Assembly: GCA_017539565.1 (NCBI GenBank)
Contig: JAFYCS010000018.1
Span: forward strand, 19,898 to 83,897
Direction: 5' to 3'
DNA: 64,000 nucleotides
From: Lachnospiraceae bacterium
Lineage (GTDB): Bacteria; Bacillota; Clostridia; Lachnospirales; Lachnospiraceae
The position numbers and the translations under genes are program-made. The notes beneath the pieces are model-generated. The model did not search any database. It saw only the letters and a list, made by a program, of their open reading frames with translations, and was not told the origin of the DNA. This document shows positions 34,825 through 43,114 of this stretch, one piece after another. Numbering within the stretch: position 1 is the first letter of the stretch; every line of letters starts with the position of its first letter.

Positions 34825-37263
34825 TCAGCCGTCAGTTTTTGTGCACTTTTTACAATAAATACCTGCAGCCACATATGAACCCACGCAGAACAGAAGCCCG
34901 AAAAGACTTAATACCAGTCCCCCGGTTACTCCCGTTTTTCTGATGCTTATCAGGGTTTCACCGCTGTTAACGAAAATGAGATTATTTGCCTCGTTTACAT
35001 CCATACCCTCCAGGGCAGCCAGCGCGGTATTTACACCATCACTTGTGGAGCTTATCTTAATGCTCTTTCCGTCAGATTCTATATCCAGCGGGACCACACT
35101 GCGCTCCGGCAGCCTTCCCGCATCTATGCCGAAGCATTCTTCCATAATACCTTCCACAGACTTGTCTCTTGTCAGCGCATAATGATAGGAAAGGTTTATA
35201 CCCAGAAACAGTATATTATCATTATAAGTACTTCCGTAAAAATCCAGTATTATATCGTCTTCCTGTACCTGTCCGTATACCTTGTCCATGCCGGTAAGGA
35301 ATACGGTTTCCCACTTGGCATAACCCTGTGCAAACAGATCGGTGTTTATATATTTTCCATGCACCAGCAGCTCGGGATAGCCGTTGCTGAACTTGATGCT
35401 GCTGCAGTATACCCCAAGAAAGCTCTTTTGTCTGTTGGAAGGATCCTCAGGCATGCCGTCGGCAAGTATGACCACTCTCACGCCCGAATCAGCCAGACGT
35501 TTTACCAGATCCTCCGCTTCCTTATAATCACTGCAGGTAAAGCCGTTAAGATACACTGTCCTGTACTTTGACAGATCCTCAAAGCTGTACTTGCACAGAT
35601 CGTCTTCTGTTGTTTCCTCTACATCAGGGAATGACAGGGAGATATCTCCCGCGCCGCTTCCTATACCTATAGCCCCGTATCTGTTAACGGTACCGTAACC
35701 GCCGCCCGTTTCAGTATGGTACAGACGGTACTTTTCATTAGAAGCAGCCACGCTGTATCCGCTGCGTGCGGCCGCCGAATCCAGATCCGAATAACTGCCG
35801 TAAGTATCGGGGATACAGTCAAGTCGGATCAACACGCTGTCGCAGCCCATCTCAAGACAGCGGTCAAACATATATACATGCTGTCCGCTCTCAAGGGAAC
35901 GGTTCAGCTGCATTATATTAGATGCCGTTGCCGCTCTCTCCCAGTTATAACCGTATGCCGATGCCAGCTGTGTATTACCGGTACCAAGCATATAAACACC
36001 TTCGGCCCCCAGCTTTCCCAGATCCATGAGTGCCAGACGCTGGGATGTTATATTCTTTGCTTCTTTGATAAGCGTATCCTCTTCCATCTGTGCAAAACGC
36101 TCTTTGGGAGTAATACCGCTTCCGTCCCCTGCCGCCAGTTTCCATGAGCACATGCAGTCGATACCAAGCAGTACGACCACCGCTATCTGTGCAAATTTCT
36201 TTAAGCTCACCCAGCCAAGCAGGCCGTATAAGGCCAGGCATACTGCGATGGAAACATATTCAAGCATCCAGACGTCCTGGGTAAAAGGCAGCATTTTAAA
36301 CAGGTAGAAAGCCGACGATGTCGTTCCCAGGAAAAAGAGCATAGCGGTCGCAAATGCCGGCTGGCTGCTCTTTTTTGCACATAGTATGCCGAAAATGATA
36401 AGCACGAATAAGGCCACCGAAAAATACAGTTTATCCGCACCGTTGATATACCAGTTCATGGGATCCAGTGACAGCCACGCGCTCTGATAATACTGCTCTG
36501 CCGTTTCCGCGGGACTTTCGGCAAGATTTCCCGTCAGGCAGGGCACCAGCCACAGTCCGGTCAGCATAAAGCTTCCAGCCATATCAAGAAGAGCTATCAT
36601 TCCCCTTATCAGGGTATGGTTCATAAGACCGTAAATGAACATAAAGATCACGGATACAGCTATCGTCATTCCCGCATAATCAAACCTGCAGAGTCCGATC
36701 AGCACCATGACCGGCGTAATAAAGAACATACGCCGCAGCTGTCCTTCTTTAAGGTAACGCTCCAGATGATAGATGAACAGAGGGATAAGCACTCCGCAAA
36801 CACAGGCTGAAAGATTCCCCCTGCTGAAAAGCATATACATATTGCAGGGCTGGAAGAACCACAGTATTCCCGCAACACCGCCCATTACCGGCCTCTCGAG
36901 CATAACTCCGATATATGAGAATATCATTCCGCCGAAAAAGAAGACCATCCACAGGAAAAGAAGATATCCGATAAAAGGATCCCATCCTCCTATCAACTCG
37001 CAAAGCGCAAGGATATAGACCGGCAGCGGCCCCTGATAACGCAAAAACTCCACTCCGTTGAACCAGAGCGGATCATATAGCTGGCTGACCTGCCCCCTCT
37101 CTATAGCTTTAAGGAGCACGTCACCTTTGTAGATATAACTCAGGGTATCGGTACCGGCGGGATAAATACCGCTCTTTGCCACGATGATGACCAGTATAAA
37201 TGCCAGTATGGCAAATACAACTGCCCAGAGTACCATTGTGAGAAGTCTGCGGACAGTATTCAA
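34825..37263 (-). CDS. PTPS-related polytopic membrane protein of the XrtG locus
   Basis: An 812-residue protein: about 12 hydrophobic segments in residues 8-365, a large outer domain (about 370-775) and a final membrane segment (GLVLSLFGLLFCVGSYVAAGIYC). It fits the family named 6-pyruvoyl-tetrahydropterin synthase-related membrane protein, which resembles GT-C glycosyltransferases (YPAGTDTLSYIYKGD near the first loop has the acidic residue expected there). Start is TTG at 37263 with AGGAGG 7 nt upstream, overlapping the preceding stop by 4 nt. Last gene of the exosortase operon. A lipid-linked sugar transferase role is inferred only. Confidence 0.8.
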   Translation of the reverse strand: MNTVRRLLTMVLWAVVFAILAFILVIIVAKSGIYPAGTDTLSYIYKGDVLLKAIERGQVSQLYDPLWFNGVEFLRYQGPLPVYILALCELIGGWDPFIGYLLFLWMVFFFGGMIFSYIGVMLERPVMGGVAGILWFFQPCNMYMLFSRGNLSACVCGVLIPLFIYHLERYLKEGQLRRMFFITPVMVLIGLCRFDYAGMTIAVSVIFMFIYGLMNHTLIRGMIALLDMAGSFMLTGLWLVPCLTGNLAESPAETAEQYYQSAWLSLDPMNWYINGADKLYFSVALFVLIIFGILCAKKSSQPAFATAMLFFLGTTSSAFYLFKMLPFTQDVWMLEYVSIAVCLALYGLLGWVSLKKFAQIAVVVLLGIDCMCSWKLAAGDGSGITPKERFAQMEEDTLIKEAKNITSQRLALMDLGKLGAEGVYMLGTGNTQLASAYGYNWERAATASNIMQLNRSLESGQHVYMFDRCLEMGCDSVLIRLDCIPDTYGSYSDLDSAAARSGYSVAASNEKYRLYHTETGGGYGTVNRYGAIGIGSGAGDISLSFPDVEETTEDDLCKYSFEDLSKYRTVYLNGFTCSDYKEAEDLVKRLADSGVRVVILADGMPEDPSNRQKSFLGVYCSSIKFSNGYPELLVHGKYINTDLFAQGYAKWETVFLTGMDKVYGQVQEDDIILDFYGSTYNDNILFLGINLSYHYALTRDKSVEGIMEECFGIDAGRLPERSVVPLDIESDGKSIKISSTSDGVNTALAALEGMDVNEANNLIFVNSGETLISIRKTGVTGGLVLSLFGLLFCVGSYVAAGIYCKKCTKTDG

Positions 37264-37757
37264 CTCCCATCCTCCTCAGTAAGATCCAGCATATCATCGA
37301 GCACGGTATCTATGACTTCATCCTTAACCTCTGCCGTATAGGCCTCCAGGTCCTGGCTGTCAAAGGCACCGTCCATATTGATTATGTAACTTCTGGTGGG
37401 AGTCTCACTGCCTTCGATGGATATCAGACGTCCGCCTGTCTTCCTGACCCTCTCCTGCGCCCTGTTACCGAAATACTCAACCATATTTTCCAATGAAGGC
37501 ACTATACCGTTAAAAGGATCATGTTCATTAAGGACTTTGTTCTGATAAGGCGCGAACAGCTCCTCTATCTCCTTTTCAAAACGGAAAAACTCCACAAAAC
37601 TCTCCCTGCCCACCAGGATGTTCAGAGTGAACTCCCAGGTATGGGGATGGGTCTCTCCCTTTTTGTTGTTTATTATGACAAAATGATTGGCATTAAGATA
37701 GAATTTCAGCCTGTATTCACGAAACAGCCTGTTTTCTTTTTTTCCGAAATCGTTCAT
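37260..37757 (-). CDS. PTPS/QueD-fold protein of the XrtG locus (165 aa)
   Basis: A 165-residue protein with the 6-pyruvoyl-tetrahydropterin synthase (T-fold) pattern: FYLNANHFVIINNKKG then ETHPHTWEF. His25, His37 and His39 match the zinc triad of PTPS/QueD. NEHDPFNGIVPSLENMVEYF corresponds to the region with Asp/His catalytic residues, and EGSETPTRSYII to the Glu that binds the pterin. GGGGG lies 6 nt before the ATG. It is three bases from the sensor-like gene and overlaps the large membrane gene. A pterin or related substrate is inferred. It is the second PTPS-fold gene in the operon. Confidence 0.83.
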   Translation of the reverse strand: MNDFGKKENRLFREYRLKFYLNANHFVIINNKKGETHPHTWEFTLNILVGRESFVEFFRFEKEIEELFAPYQNKVLNEHDPFNGIVPSLENMVEYFGNRAQERVRKTGGRLISIEGSETPTRSYIINMDGAFDSQDLEAYTAEVKDEVIDTVLDDMLDLTEEDGS

Positions 37758-37760
37758 GTC

Positions 37761-38846
37761 TTACCCCCGGGTCTTCGAAAGCAGTTCTTCGGAGAACTTA
37801 AGTATATCCGTATTGCCGTTCCACTGTTCAACCGCCAGGATCTGATTGCTGATGTTCATAAGGAAATTAAGGCTGAGCATCGCATTGTCGTGATCGCAGC
37901 GGACAAATACCAGAAGGATCTTTCCGGGTATTTCTGCGCCGTCCAGATGGGCAGCTGTTCCTTCAAGCTGGAAACGCAGAACTCCGCGGTCCAGAAGCAG
38001 CTGTGACTTTTCCAGGAAGGCGCGTTCATTCGCACACTTCATAACCGCAAAGGTCACGGGTGCTATACCCTTAGCCTGTATCCTGCGCAGGAAATCCCTG
38101 ATCATACTCTCCTGGAAGAGTGTGCGCTTGGTATCATAAGTCGTACGTACCAGCAGTTTCTTATTAAGGTTTGCAACATTGGTCGACAGCTCGGATATTG
38201 TGGCATCCCTCTCGATAAGTCTCTGATGATACATGCCCAGGCGGCTCGCAAACCACATGGTACCTACAACCATCAGGAATACAGCTATCATAAATACTAT
38301 ACCTACATTAACCTCTGCTCTGAGGAATTCGTTATTATCGAGCAGAACGTCTCTGTTAGTCAAAAGGCAGAGCCTGTATTCCGCATTTCCGTACAAAAAT
38401 ACCACGCCGCTGGCTACATAAGTCTTCTCTTCTATATTTATCGTCCTGTGTATGACCCTGTTGATCTCCAGATCATCAAGGAACTTCCTTGCACTGTCGG
38501 AAACATAATAGGTCGCAGTGGTAAAGCCCTTGTATTTATTGGTTTCCAGGACATCCTTTACGAAAAGCATCGCCTCATCACGGGAAAATGTCCAGTATTT
38601 ATTGGTAGAAGCATCCAGCGAGCTTAAGATACCCGTTATGATCTCTTCATCATCACGGTTCTCCTTTAAGTTGATCTGGTCGAGCACCAGCTGCACATAA
38701 GCATCCTGCTGGTCTGCACATACATCCAGCACGCCTTCCTCAAACCTGCCTATAAACAGCCATCCCGCGTATCCTACCGCAATACCCAGCACCAGTGCTA
38801 TGATCGTAGCCAGTGCAAAAAATTGTTTAGCCGCTCTCTGTTTCAT
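37761..38846 (-). CDS. Two-TM sensor-like protein of the XrtG locus
   Basis: A 361-residue protein with membrane segments at about 11-33 and 180-200 enclosing an outer domain of about 145 residues, as in Cache-type sensors. A short coiled coil (ERDATISELSTNVANLNKK, about 212-230) follows, then a C-terminal domain of about 130 residues (APVTFAVMKCANERAFLEKS, GKILLVFVRCDHDN) that I cannot assign; its alpha/beta pattern is a little like a degenerate nucleotidyl-cyclase fold but the GGDEF-type signature is absent. It overlaps the GT2 gene by 4 nt. GAGG precedes the ATG. Likely a signalling or regulatory part of the exosortase system. Confidence 0.65.
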   Translation of the reverse strand: MKQRAAKQFFALATIIALVLGIAVGYAGWLFIGRFEEGVLDVCADQQDAYVQLVLDQINLKENRDDEEIITGILSSLDASTNKYWTFSRDEAMLFVKDVLETNKYKGFTTATYYVSDSARKFLDDLEINRVIHRTINIEEKTYVASGVVFLYGNAEYRLCLLTNRDVLLDNNEFLRAEVNVGIVFMIAVFLMVVGTMWFASRLGMYHQRLIERDATISELSTNVANLNKKLLVRTTYDTKRTLFQESMIRDFLRRIQAKGIAPVTFAVMKCANERAFLEKSQLLLDRGVLRFQLEGTAAHLDGAEIPGKILLVFVRCDHDNAMLSLNFLMNISNQILAVEQWNGNTDILKFSEELLSKTRG

Positions 38847-40219
38847 GCCGCATCATCCTCATTGACCAGCTCTCTTAAGCGTCCTATCCACTTGGCCGGC
38901 AATTTCATTTCTTCCTTTATAACATTCCAGAATGCCTTCCCCTCATCACTGAGATTATTGGTCTTCCAGGCACTGTCTGTTCCTATACTGTTTACGATAC
39001 CCGCCATGCGGATAAAGAATACCATGAAGTTAAAGAAGGGCAGCAGCAATACCACCCACCAGTTTTTCCGGTAATATCTGCCCAGCTCATCGAATTCTTT
39101 CAGGAATATGCTGACTGTCAGGAAATACAGCAATCCCACCAGCATATATACCGCAAATATAAAACCTGTCGATAAGAGTATCATCTTTGCCGAATAGTTC
39201 ATAAGCAGAAGACAGAACATCGCAAGATACCATATCAGTCGGGGAAAAGCAAAGGTATGATCATAAAGCAGTGTATTGACACTTACATCAAGGAAATTCT
39301 TTCCGAAATTCCCCTTCTCGTTAAGGAACTGCTTTGCAACCTCAAGACTGCCCCTCTGCCAGCGCTGTCTCTGGGTATAGAGCTTGTTAAAACCTTCTAT
39401 GGGATCCACGAAAAAGATGGCATTCTCGCATATCTCTACTTTTTCTCTCTGGATATAACGCATCTGGAATGTGATATGCGTATCTTCACAGATAGTATTT
39501 GTATTATACATACGCGACTTCAGTATAACGGATTTCCTGAATGCCGAAAAAGCACCTGATAAGGTATAAAGTGAATTGGTCTCCGAAGCGAAACTCCTGC
39601 CTGCCAGGAAAGCCTGGCCGTACTCCATGAATTCCAGCTTACGTAAAAGCCTCTGGGGACCTGCCGGATAATCCTCTATCATCTCGGGTGTTGTAAGTAC
39701 GGCCCCCGTCATACAGTTAAGCTTGGGATTGGCCTCAAACTTATCTACAAGGTTCATGAGGGCATGAGGCTCCAGCACACCATCACTGTCCAGGTTGATT
39801 ATATACTTTCCTTCACTGTTATAAAGTGCCAGATTGAGCGCCCTGGATTTGCCCTGTTCCGCGTTGAGCCACTGCATATGCAGATCCGGATACTTCTCCT
39901 GCGCACGTTTGAACACATTAAAGCTGTTGTCCTTGCCCCTGTTGTTTACCAGGAAGATACGGATACGGTCGGCAGGATATGTTCCGCTGCCCACGGAATG
40001 TATGCAGGCATCAAGTGTATCCTGTGAATTGTATACAGGTATTATTATGGAGATCTCGGGATAAAGAGCCGGCCTCTTATAATGACGTTTCATCTTAAAA
40101 CGCCTGAAGACCAGAAGAAGAAACCCGCCCACAGAGGGTATGGTTTCCATGATCACGGGAATGATGATCCACGCGCCCCAGAATATGAAGGAATGTAAAA
40201 ATCTGTCAATCACGCCCAT
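38843..40219 (-). CDS. GT2 glycosyltransferase of the XrtG system
   Basis: A 458-residue membrane glycosyltransferase with one or two N-terminal TM segments, the GT-A domain and four C-terminal TM segments. Key motifs: ISIIIPVYNSQDTLDAC, DSD (144-146), the ED pair in TICEDTHITF and QRQRW (about 278-282), the pattern of processive BcsA/HAS-type enzymes. It matches the putative glycosyltransferase described with Gram-positive exosortase G. The ATG overlaps the xrtG end by 14 nt and lacks a strong ribosome binding site, so coupling is expected. The sugar and polymer are unknown. Confidence 0.9.
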   Translation of the reverse strand: MGVIDRFLHSFIFWGAWIIIPVIMETIPSVGGFLLLVFRRFKMKRHYKRPALYPEISIIIPVYNSQDTLDACIHSVGSGTYPADRIRIFLVNNRGKDNSFNVFKRAQEKYPDLHMQWLNAEQGKSRALNLALYNSEGKYIINLDSDGVLEPHALMNLVDKFEANPKLNCMTGAVLTTPEMIEDYPAGPQRLLRKLEFMEYGQAFLAGRSFASETNSLYTLSGAFSAFRKSVILKSRMYNTNTICEDTHITFQMRYIQREKVEICENAIFFVDPIEGFNKLYTQRQRWQRGSLEVAKQFLNEKGNFGKNFLDVSVNTLLYDHTFAFPRLIWYLAMFCLLLMNYSAKMILLSTGFIFAVYMLVGLLYFLTVSIFLKEFDELGRYYRKNWWVVLLLPFFNFMVFFIRMAGIVNSIGTDSAWKTNNLSDEGKAFWNVIKEEMKLPAKWIGRLRELVNEDDAA

Positions 40220-40799
40220 AGGAGAAACTGCCCACCTTCATCTTGATAACCTGCGGTTTCGTAAACACATAAAAGTACAATAGTACCGACAACACATAGA
40301 AGAACAAACGGCCGATATAGGTATGAGCGATATTATACAGCTCACTTCCTCCGAAATGTATGATCACACATATTATAATGATACGCATGGCATTTGCTAT
40401 CATTATGAAGAAGCAGCCCAGCAGGCCTATCATCAGCTTTTCCTGCTTGGTGTAAACATCAAAAAATACCAGCAGAGATACATAAGCCATGATCTCAAGT
40501 ATACCGGAGCACTCAAAATCTATCTGCATGGTCATGGCGCCTATATCTGTCGGTATAAAAATAGTTGCAAAACGGAAATAAGGTGTAAATGTACCCGTGA
40601 CATTCCCGAAAAAGCCGGCCATTGCGGCGACTGCCTGAGCCAGCGGCTGCGTCACTATAGGGCGCAGGTATATCATCATAAGTATAAAAAGCCCGAAACT
40701 CCCCCAGATAAAACGCCAGAAATTAACTCCGGCTTTTTTCATCACGTGCAGGATATATAGCCAGATAAGGCATCCGAGAAGGCCGATCAGAACATGCAT
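40206..40799 (-). CDS. xrtG: Exosortase family protein XrtG
   Basis: A 197-residue integral membrane protein with about six hydrophobic segments. The exosortase/archaeosortase active-site residues are in place: Cys97 (MQIDFECSGILE), Arg139 (IANAMRIIIICV) and His159 (LYNIAHTYIGRLFF), with Arg164 close by. Exosortases cut and transfer proteins carrying a C-terminal sorting signal; XrtG is the Gram-positive form. AGGGGA lies a few nt before the ATG. It overlaps the Firmicu-CTERM-type gene by 13 nt and the GT2 gene by 14 nt. Enzyme class is well supported; the transpeptidation product in this organism is not known. Confidence 0.92.
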   Translation of the reverse strand: MHVLIGLLGCLIWLYILHVMKKAGVNFWRFIWGSFGLFILMMIYLRPIVTQPLAQAVAAMAGFFGNVTGTFTPYFRFATIFIPTDIGAMTMQIDFECSGILEIMAYVSLLVFFDVYTKQEKLMIGLLGCFFIMIANAMRIIIICVIIHFGGSELYNIAHTYIGRLFFYVLSVLLYFYVFTKPQVIKMKVGSFSYGRD

Positions 40800-42358
40800 T
40801 GTCCCCTGTCACCCTTTTTTCTGCGCATTACATAAACCACACCGACTGCAGACAGGGAAAGCATGATACCTGCCATCGCCCCGCTGGAAGCACCCGCTGT
40901 TTCAAGCCAGCGGTCACCGATCTGCTCATACTTAACTTCTATCGTCTTGATATCGGTCTCATCCAGGCCGAAGCGTTCTGCCAGAAGAGGCAGGTTAAGC
41001 CACCATTCGCACTCATCGGTAACGGCATCGACCGTTACGGTGATACGTCCGTAGTATCCGTCCTTATCAACACCCTGTGCCTCGAGCTCCGCAAGAGTCG
41101 CTGCATTTCCCCAGCCGTTGACATCGGTGATTATGTATTCGTAGGTACCCTCGCTTAAGTACTCAAGCTGGGGATGCCAGTTGATATTGCCTGCACCGTC
41201 TACCGTAGCAAAACGGTATTCAAAGAGCATATCATCACTTCCGTTTATACGAAGGACCACACCTTCGAGCATTTCATTTCCGCCCTCATTGTTCAGGTGT
41301 CTGTTCATTATGGTTATGCAGTGGCCGTATAAGGTGGAACCGTCCACAAAAAGTGCGCCTTCACCGTCTACCACTCTCTCCTCTGTACCGGAGGTTGCAT
41401 AATGTATAAGTGTATGGGGATAATTCTTCCAATCGCCGTAAAGGCCGTCATATACTATACCGTTGAAAGGACCGTCATCCTCTTCACCGCCGCCCTGCTG
41501 ATATCTGTCATCGGTTATGCCGTCCACAAAACGGTCACCCTGATAAAAACCGAATGAATAAGATCCGTTATTGACCGGAAGTGCGCTCACCGGAACTGCG
41601 ATCTCCCATCTGCCCGAATCAGGCTTATCCCAGCTGAATACATAGCTGCAGAAAGCCCCGTCCACACCTGATACGGAAGCCGGATTATTATTCAACTGGA
41701 ACGTGGTGGTGTATCCCAGATCGGATACAAAACTGAACTTGCCGTTATTCTTGGGACCGGACCATGCGGCACAGCAATTGCCGTCGTCCTTGAGATAGAT
41801 ATATACATAATCGCCGTCCTGAACAACTGCCGCCTTCTGGATCATTCCTGTTCCGTCATACTTGGGCACAGCTTTCCAGTCCGAAAAATCACCGTCTATG
41901 GTTATACCTGAGTAAACGGCGTCTCCCGGTTCTTCTTCATCTTCTTCAACTACAGGTTCCGGGACCGGCGCCTCGCATGTAACAATCTCTGCGGGATCAG
42001 TCTCAACCTCCTCTTTAGTCTCATCTTCTGTTTCATCTTCGGAAGCTTCGTCGGAATCCTTACCGGCAGACTCCTTTTCAGCTCCTTCCCTGGGCTCGTT
42101 CTCTTTGCCTTCCGTGGACTTTGTATCGTCCCCCTCAGCGGGAGTTTCCTCTCCGTCTGTGGTCTTTTCCTCTTCTTTTTCTGCAGCCTCAGGTGCTTCG
42201 TTTTCGGAAATGCTTTCCTTTTCCTCCACATCACTTACGGAAGCGGTATCTTCTGAAGCTGCTTTAACGCAAACAGGGCTCATCATGGCGGACACGCTCA
42301 TTACGCCCGCCAGACTTACCCCAACAATTCTTGATCTTATAAGCTTTAATAATTTCAT
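40787..42358 (-). CDS. Firmicu-CTERM-type surface protein, likely XrtG substrate
   Basis: A 523-residue exported protein. Signal peptide at about 1-33 (VGVSLAGVMSVSAMMSPVCVKA); acidic Glu/Asp/Thr linker (about 34-145); then two domains each opening with a DGxxxDW motif (IDGDFSDW at 154-161 and YDGLYGDW near 305) that recalls CBM9-like carbohydrate-binding folds. The C-terminus is a sorting-type tail: Gly/Ser-rich SSGAMAG, one TM segment (IMLSLSAVGVVYVM) and a basic end (RRKKGDRGQ). AGGAG lies 5 nt before the ATG at 42358; a GTG at 42373 is less likely. Directly upstream of xrtG and overlapping it, so a dedicated substrate is the best guess. Confidence 0.85.
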   Translation of the reverse strand: MKLLKLIRSRIVGVSLAGVMSVSAMMSPVCVKAASEDTASVSDVEEKESISENEAPEAAEKEEEKTTDGEETPAEGDDTKSTEGKENEPREGAEKESAGKDSDEASEDETEDETKEEVETDPAEIVTCEAPVPEPVVEEDEEEPGDAVYSGITIDGDFSDWKAVPKYDGTGMIQKAAVVQDGDYVYIYLKDDGNCCAAWSGPKNNGKFSFVSDLGYTTTFQLNNNPASVSGVDGAFCSYVFSWDKPDSGRWEIAVPVSALPVNNGSYSFGFYQGDRFVDGITDDRYQQGGGEEDDGPFNGIVYDGLYGDWKNYPHTLIHYATSGTEERVVDGEGALFVDGSTLYGHCITIMNRHLNNEGGNEMLEGVVLRINGSDDMLFEYRFATVDGAGNINWHPQLEYLSEGTYEYIITDVNGWGNAATLAELEAQGVDKDGYYGRITVTVDAVTDECEWWLNLPLLAERFGLDETDIKTIEVKYEQIGDRWLETAGASSGAMAGIMLSLSAVGVVYVMRRKKGDRGQCMF

Positions 42359-42369
42359 CCTGTCTCCTA

Positions 42370-42744
42370 TCACATGTAAGTCGATATCACATACTGCCGC
42401 AAAGGATTTTCTCCTATCTCCAGGCGCCTGAGCTCTATCCCTGAGCCGTTAAGCACCGTGGTAAGCTTCCTGAAAAATACTTCACCAACGTTCTCTACGC
42501 TGGCATCGCCGCCGAAATCGGCAATCTCATTAAAATATCTGTTCTCGTACTGCTTAAGCACATCCCCCGCATGACGTTCGCTCTTGCTGAACTCTTCATT
42601 CTCCGTAACGCCGCCGCTTATATAGACCGTGATCTCCAGCGTATGGGAATGTATGTGCTCTTTGATATTATCGGTACTGTGTGTCATGGGCAGTAAATAA
42701 TGAAAGCAGTATACCGCCCCCGATCTTTTATTATTATTCTCCAT
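42370..42744 (-). CDS. Small PTPS-related protein of the XrtG locus (124 aa)
   Basis: First gene of the exosortase operon. The 124-residue product has a shortened PTPS fold: VYCFHYLLPMTHSTDN then EHIHSHTLEITVYI with His30, His32 and His34, and a later VGEVFFRKLTTVLNG, GIELRRLEIGENPLRQYV. It corresponds to the small 6-pyruvoyl-tetrahydropterin-synthase-related proteins known from exosortase G loci. Some zinc ligands remain (HxHxH), but the catalytic Cys of PTPS/QueD is not evident, so it may be non-enzymatic. No good ribosome binding site precedes the ATG. Preceded by an 83-nt leader with a hairpin. Confidence 0.75.
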   Translation of the reverse strand: MENNNKRSGAVYCFHYLLPMTHSTDNIKEHIHSHTLEITVYISGGVTENEEFSKSERHAGDVLKQYENRYFNEIADFGGDASVENVGEVFFRKLTTVLNGSGIELRRLEIGENPLRQYVISTYM

Positions 42745-42789
42745 AAAAAGTGCTTTAAAACCTATATACTATATATCGTCATCTGCATT

Positions 42790-42810
42790 GTATGCGTTTA
42801 CATTGCATAC
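42790..42810. repeat. Dyad in the leader of the exosortase operon
   Basis: GTATGC (42790-42795) and GCATAC (42805-42810) with a 9-nt spacer, between promoter and first gene. Possible operator or leader hairpin. Confidence 0.5.
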
Positions 42811-42833
42811 CATTATTTTTCTGATTGGACCTC

Positions 42834-42862
42834 ATTATAATCTTTTTGTTGATTATTGACAA
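42834..42862 (-). promoter_or_regulatory. Promoter of the XrtG operon
   Basis: On the minus strand: TTGTCA (42857-42862), 17-bp spacer, TATAAT (42834-42839). It lies 90 bp before the first gene and 200 bp away from the IS, so it is intact. The stretch 42863-43062 holds no gene. Confidence 0.75.
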
Positions 42863-43065
42863 GATAGTACAGCCACAATTCGTGACATTATACAATTGAT
42901 TCGTGTATATCACTCCCCGGAGATGTGAATAACTCCCATATATCTTTCAAAAGCCGCGGAGAATACAGTCTGGTGGACGGTCCCGCTGACCATCCCGCTC
43001 CAGGAAAAGTGCATGTGACCGCAGAGAGGCTGTCGCTTTAGATGATAAAAAGCATCATGATATGC

Positions 43066-43109
43066 TACCCCCAAGTAGGACACTGAAATATTAAACCTAC
43101 TTGGGGGTA
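43066..43109 (+). repeat. Hairpin in the orfA leader covering the ribosome binding site
   Basis: TACCCCCAAGTAGG (43066-43079) and CCTACTTGGGGGTA (43096-43109) are perfect complements. The second arm holds the GGGGG ribosome binding site of orfA, so RNA started outside the IS would hide it. Confidence 0.8.
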
Positions 43110-43114
43110 TTTCT

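Noticed and set aside
42960..43036. Cobalamin-riboswitch-like string (GGTCCCGC)
   Set aside because: Other conserved boxes are missing and no B12-related gene follows.
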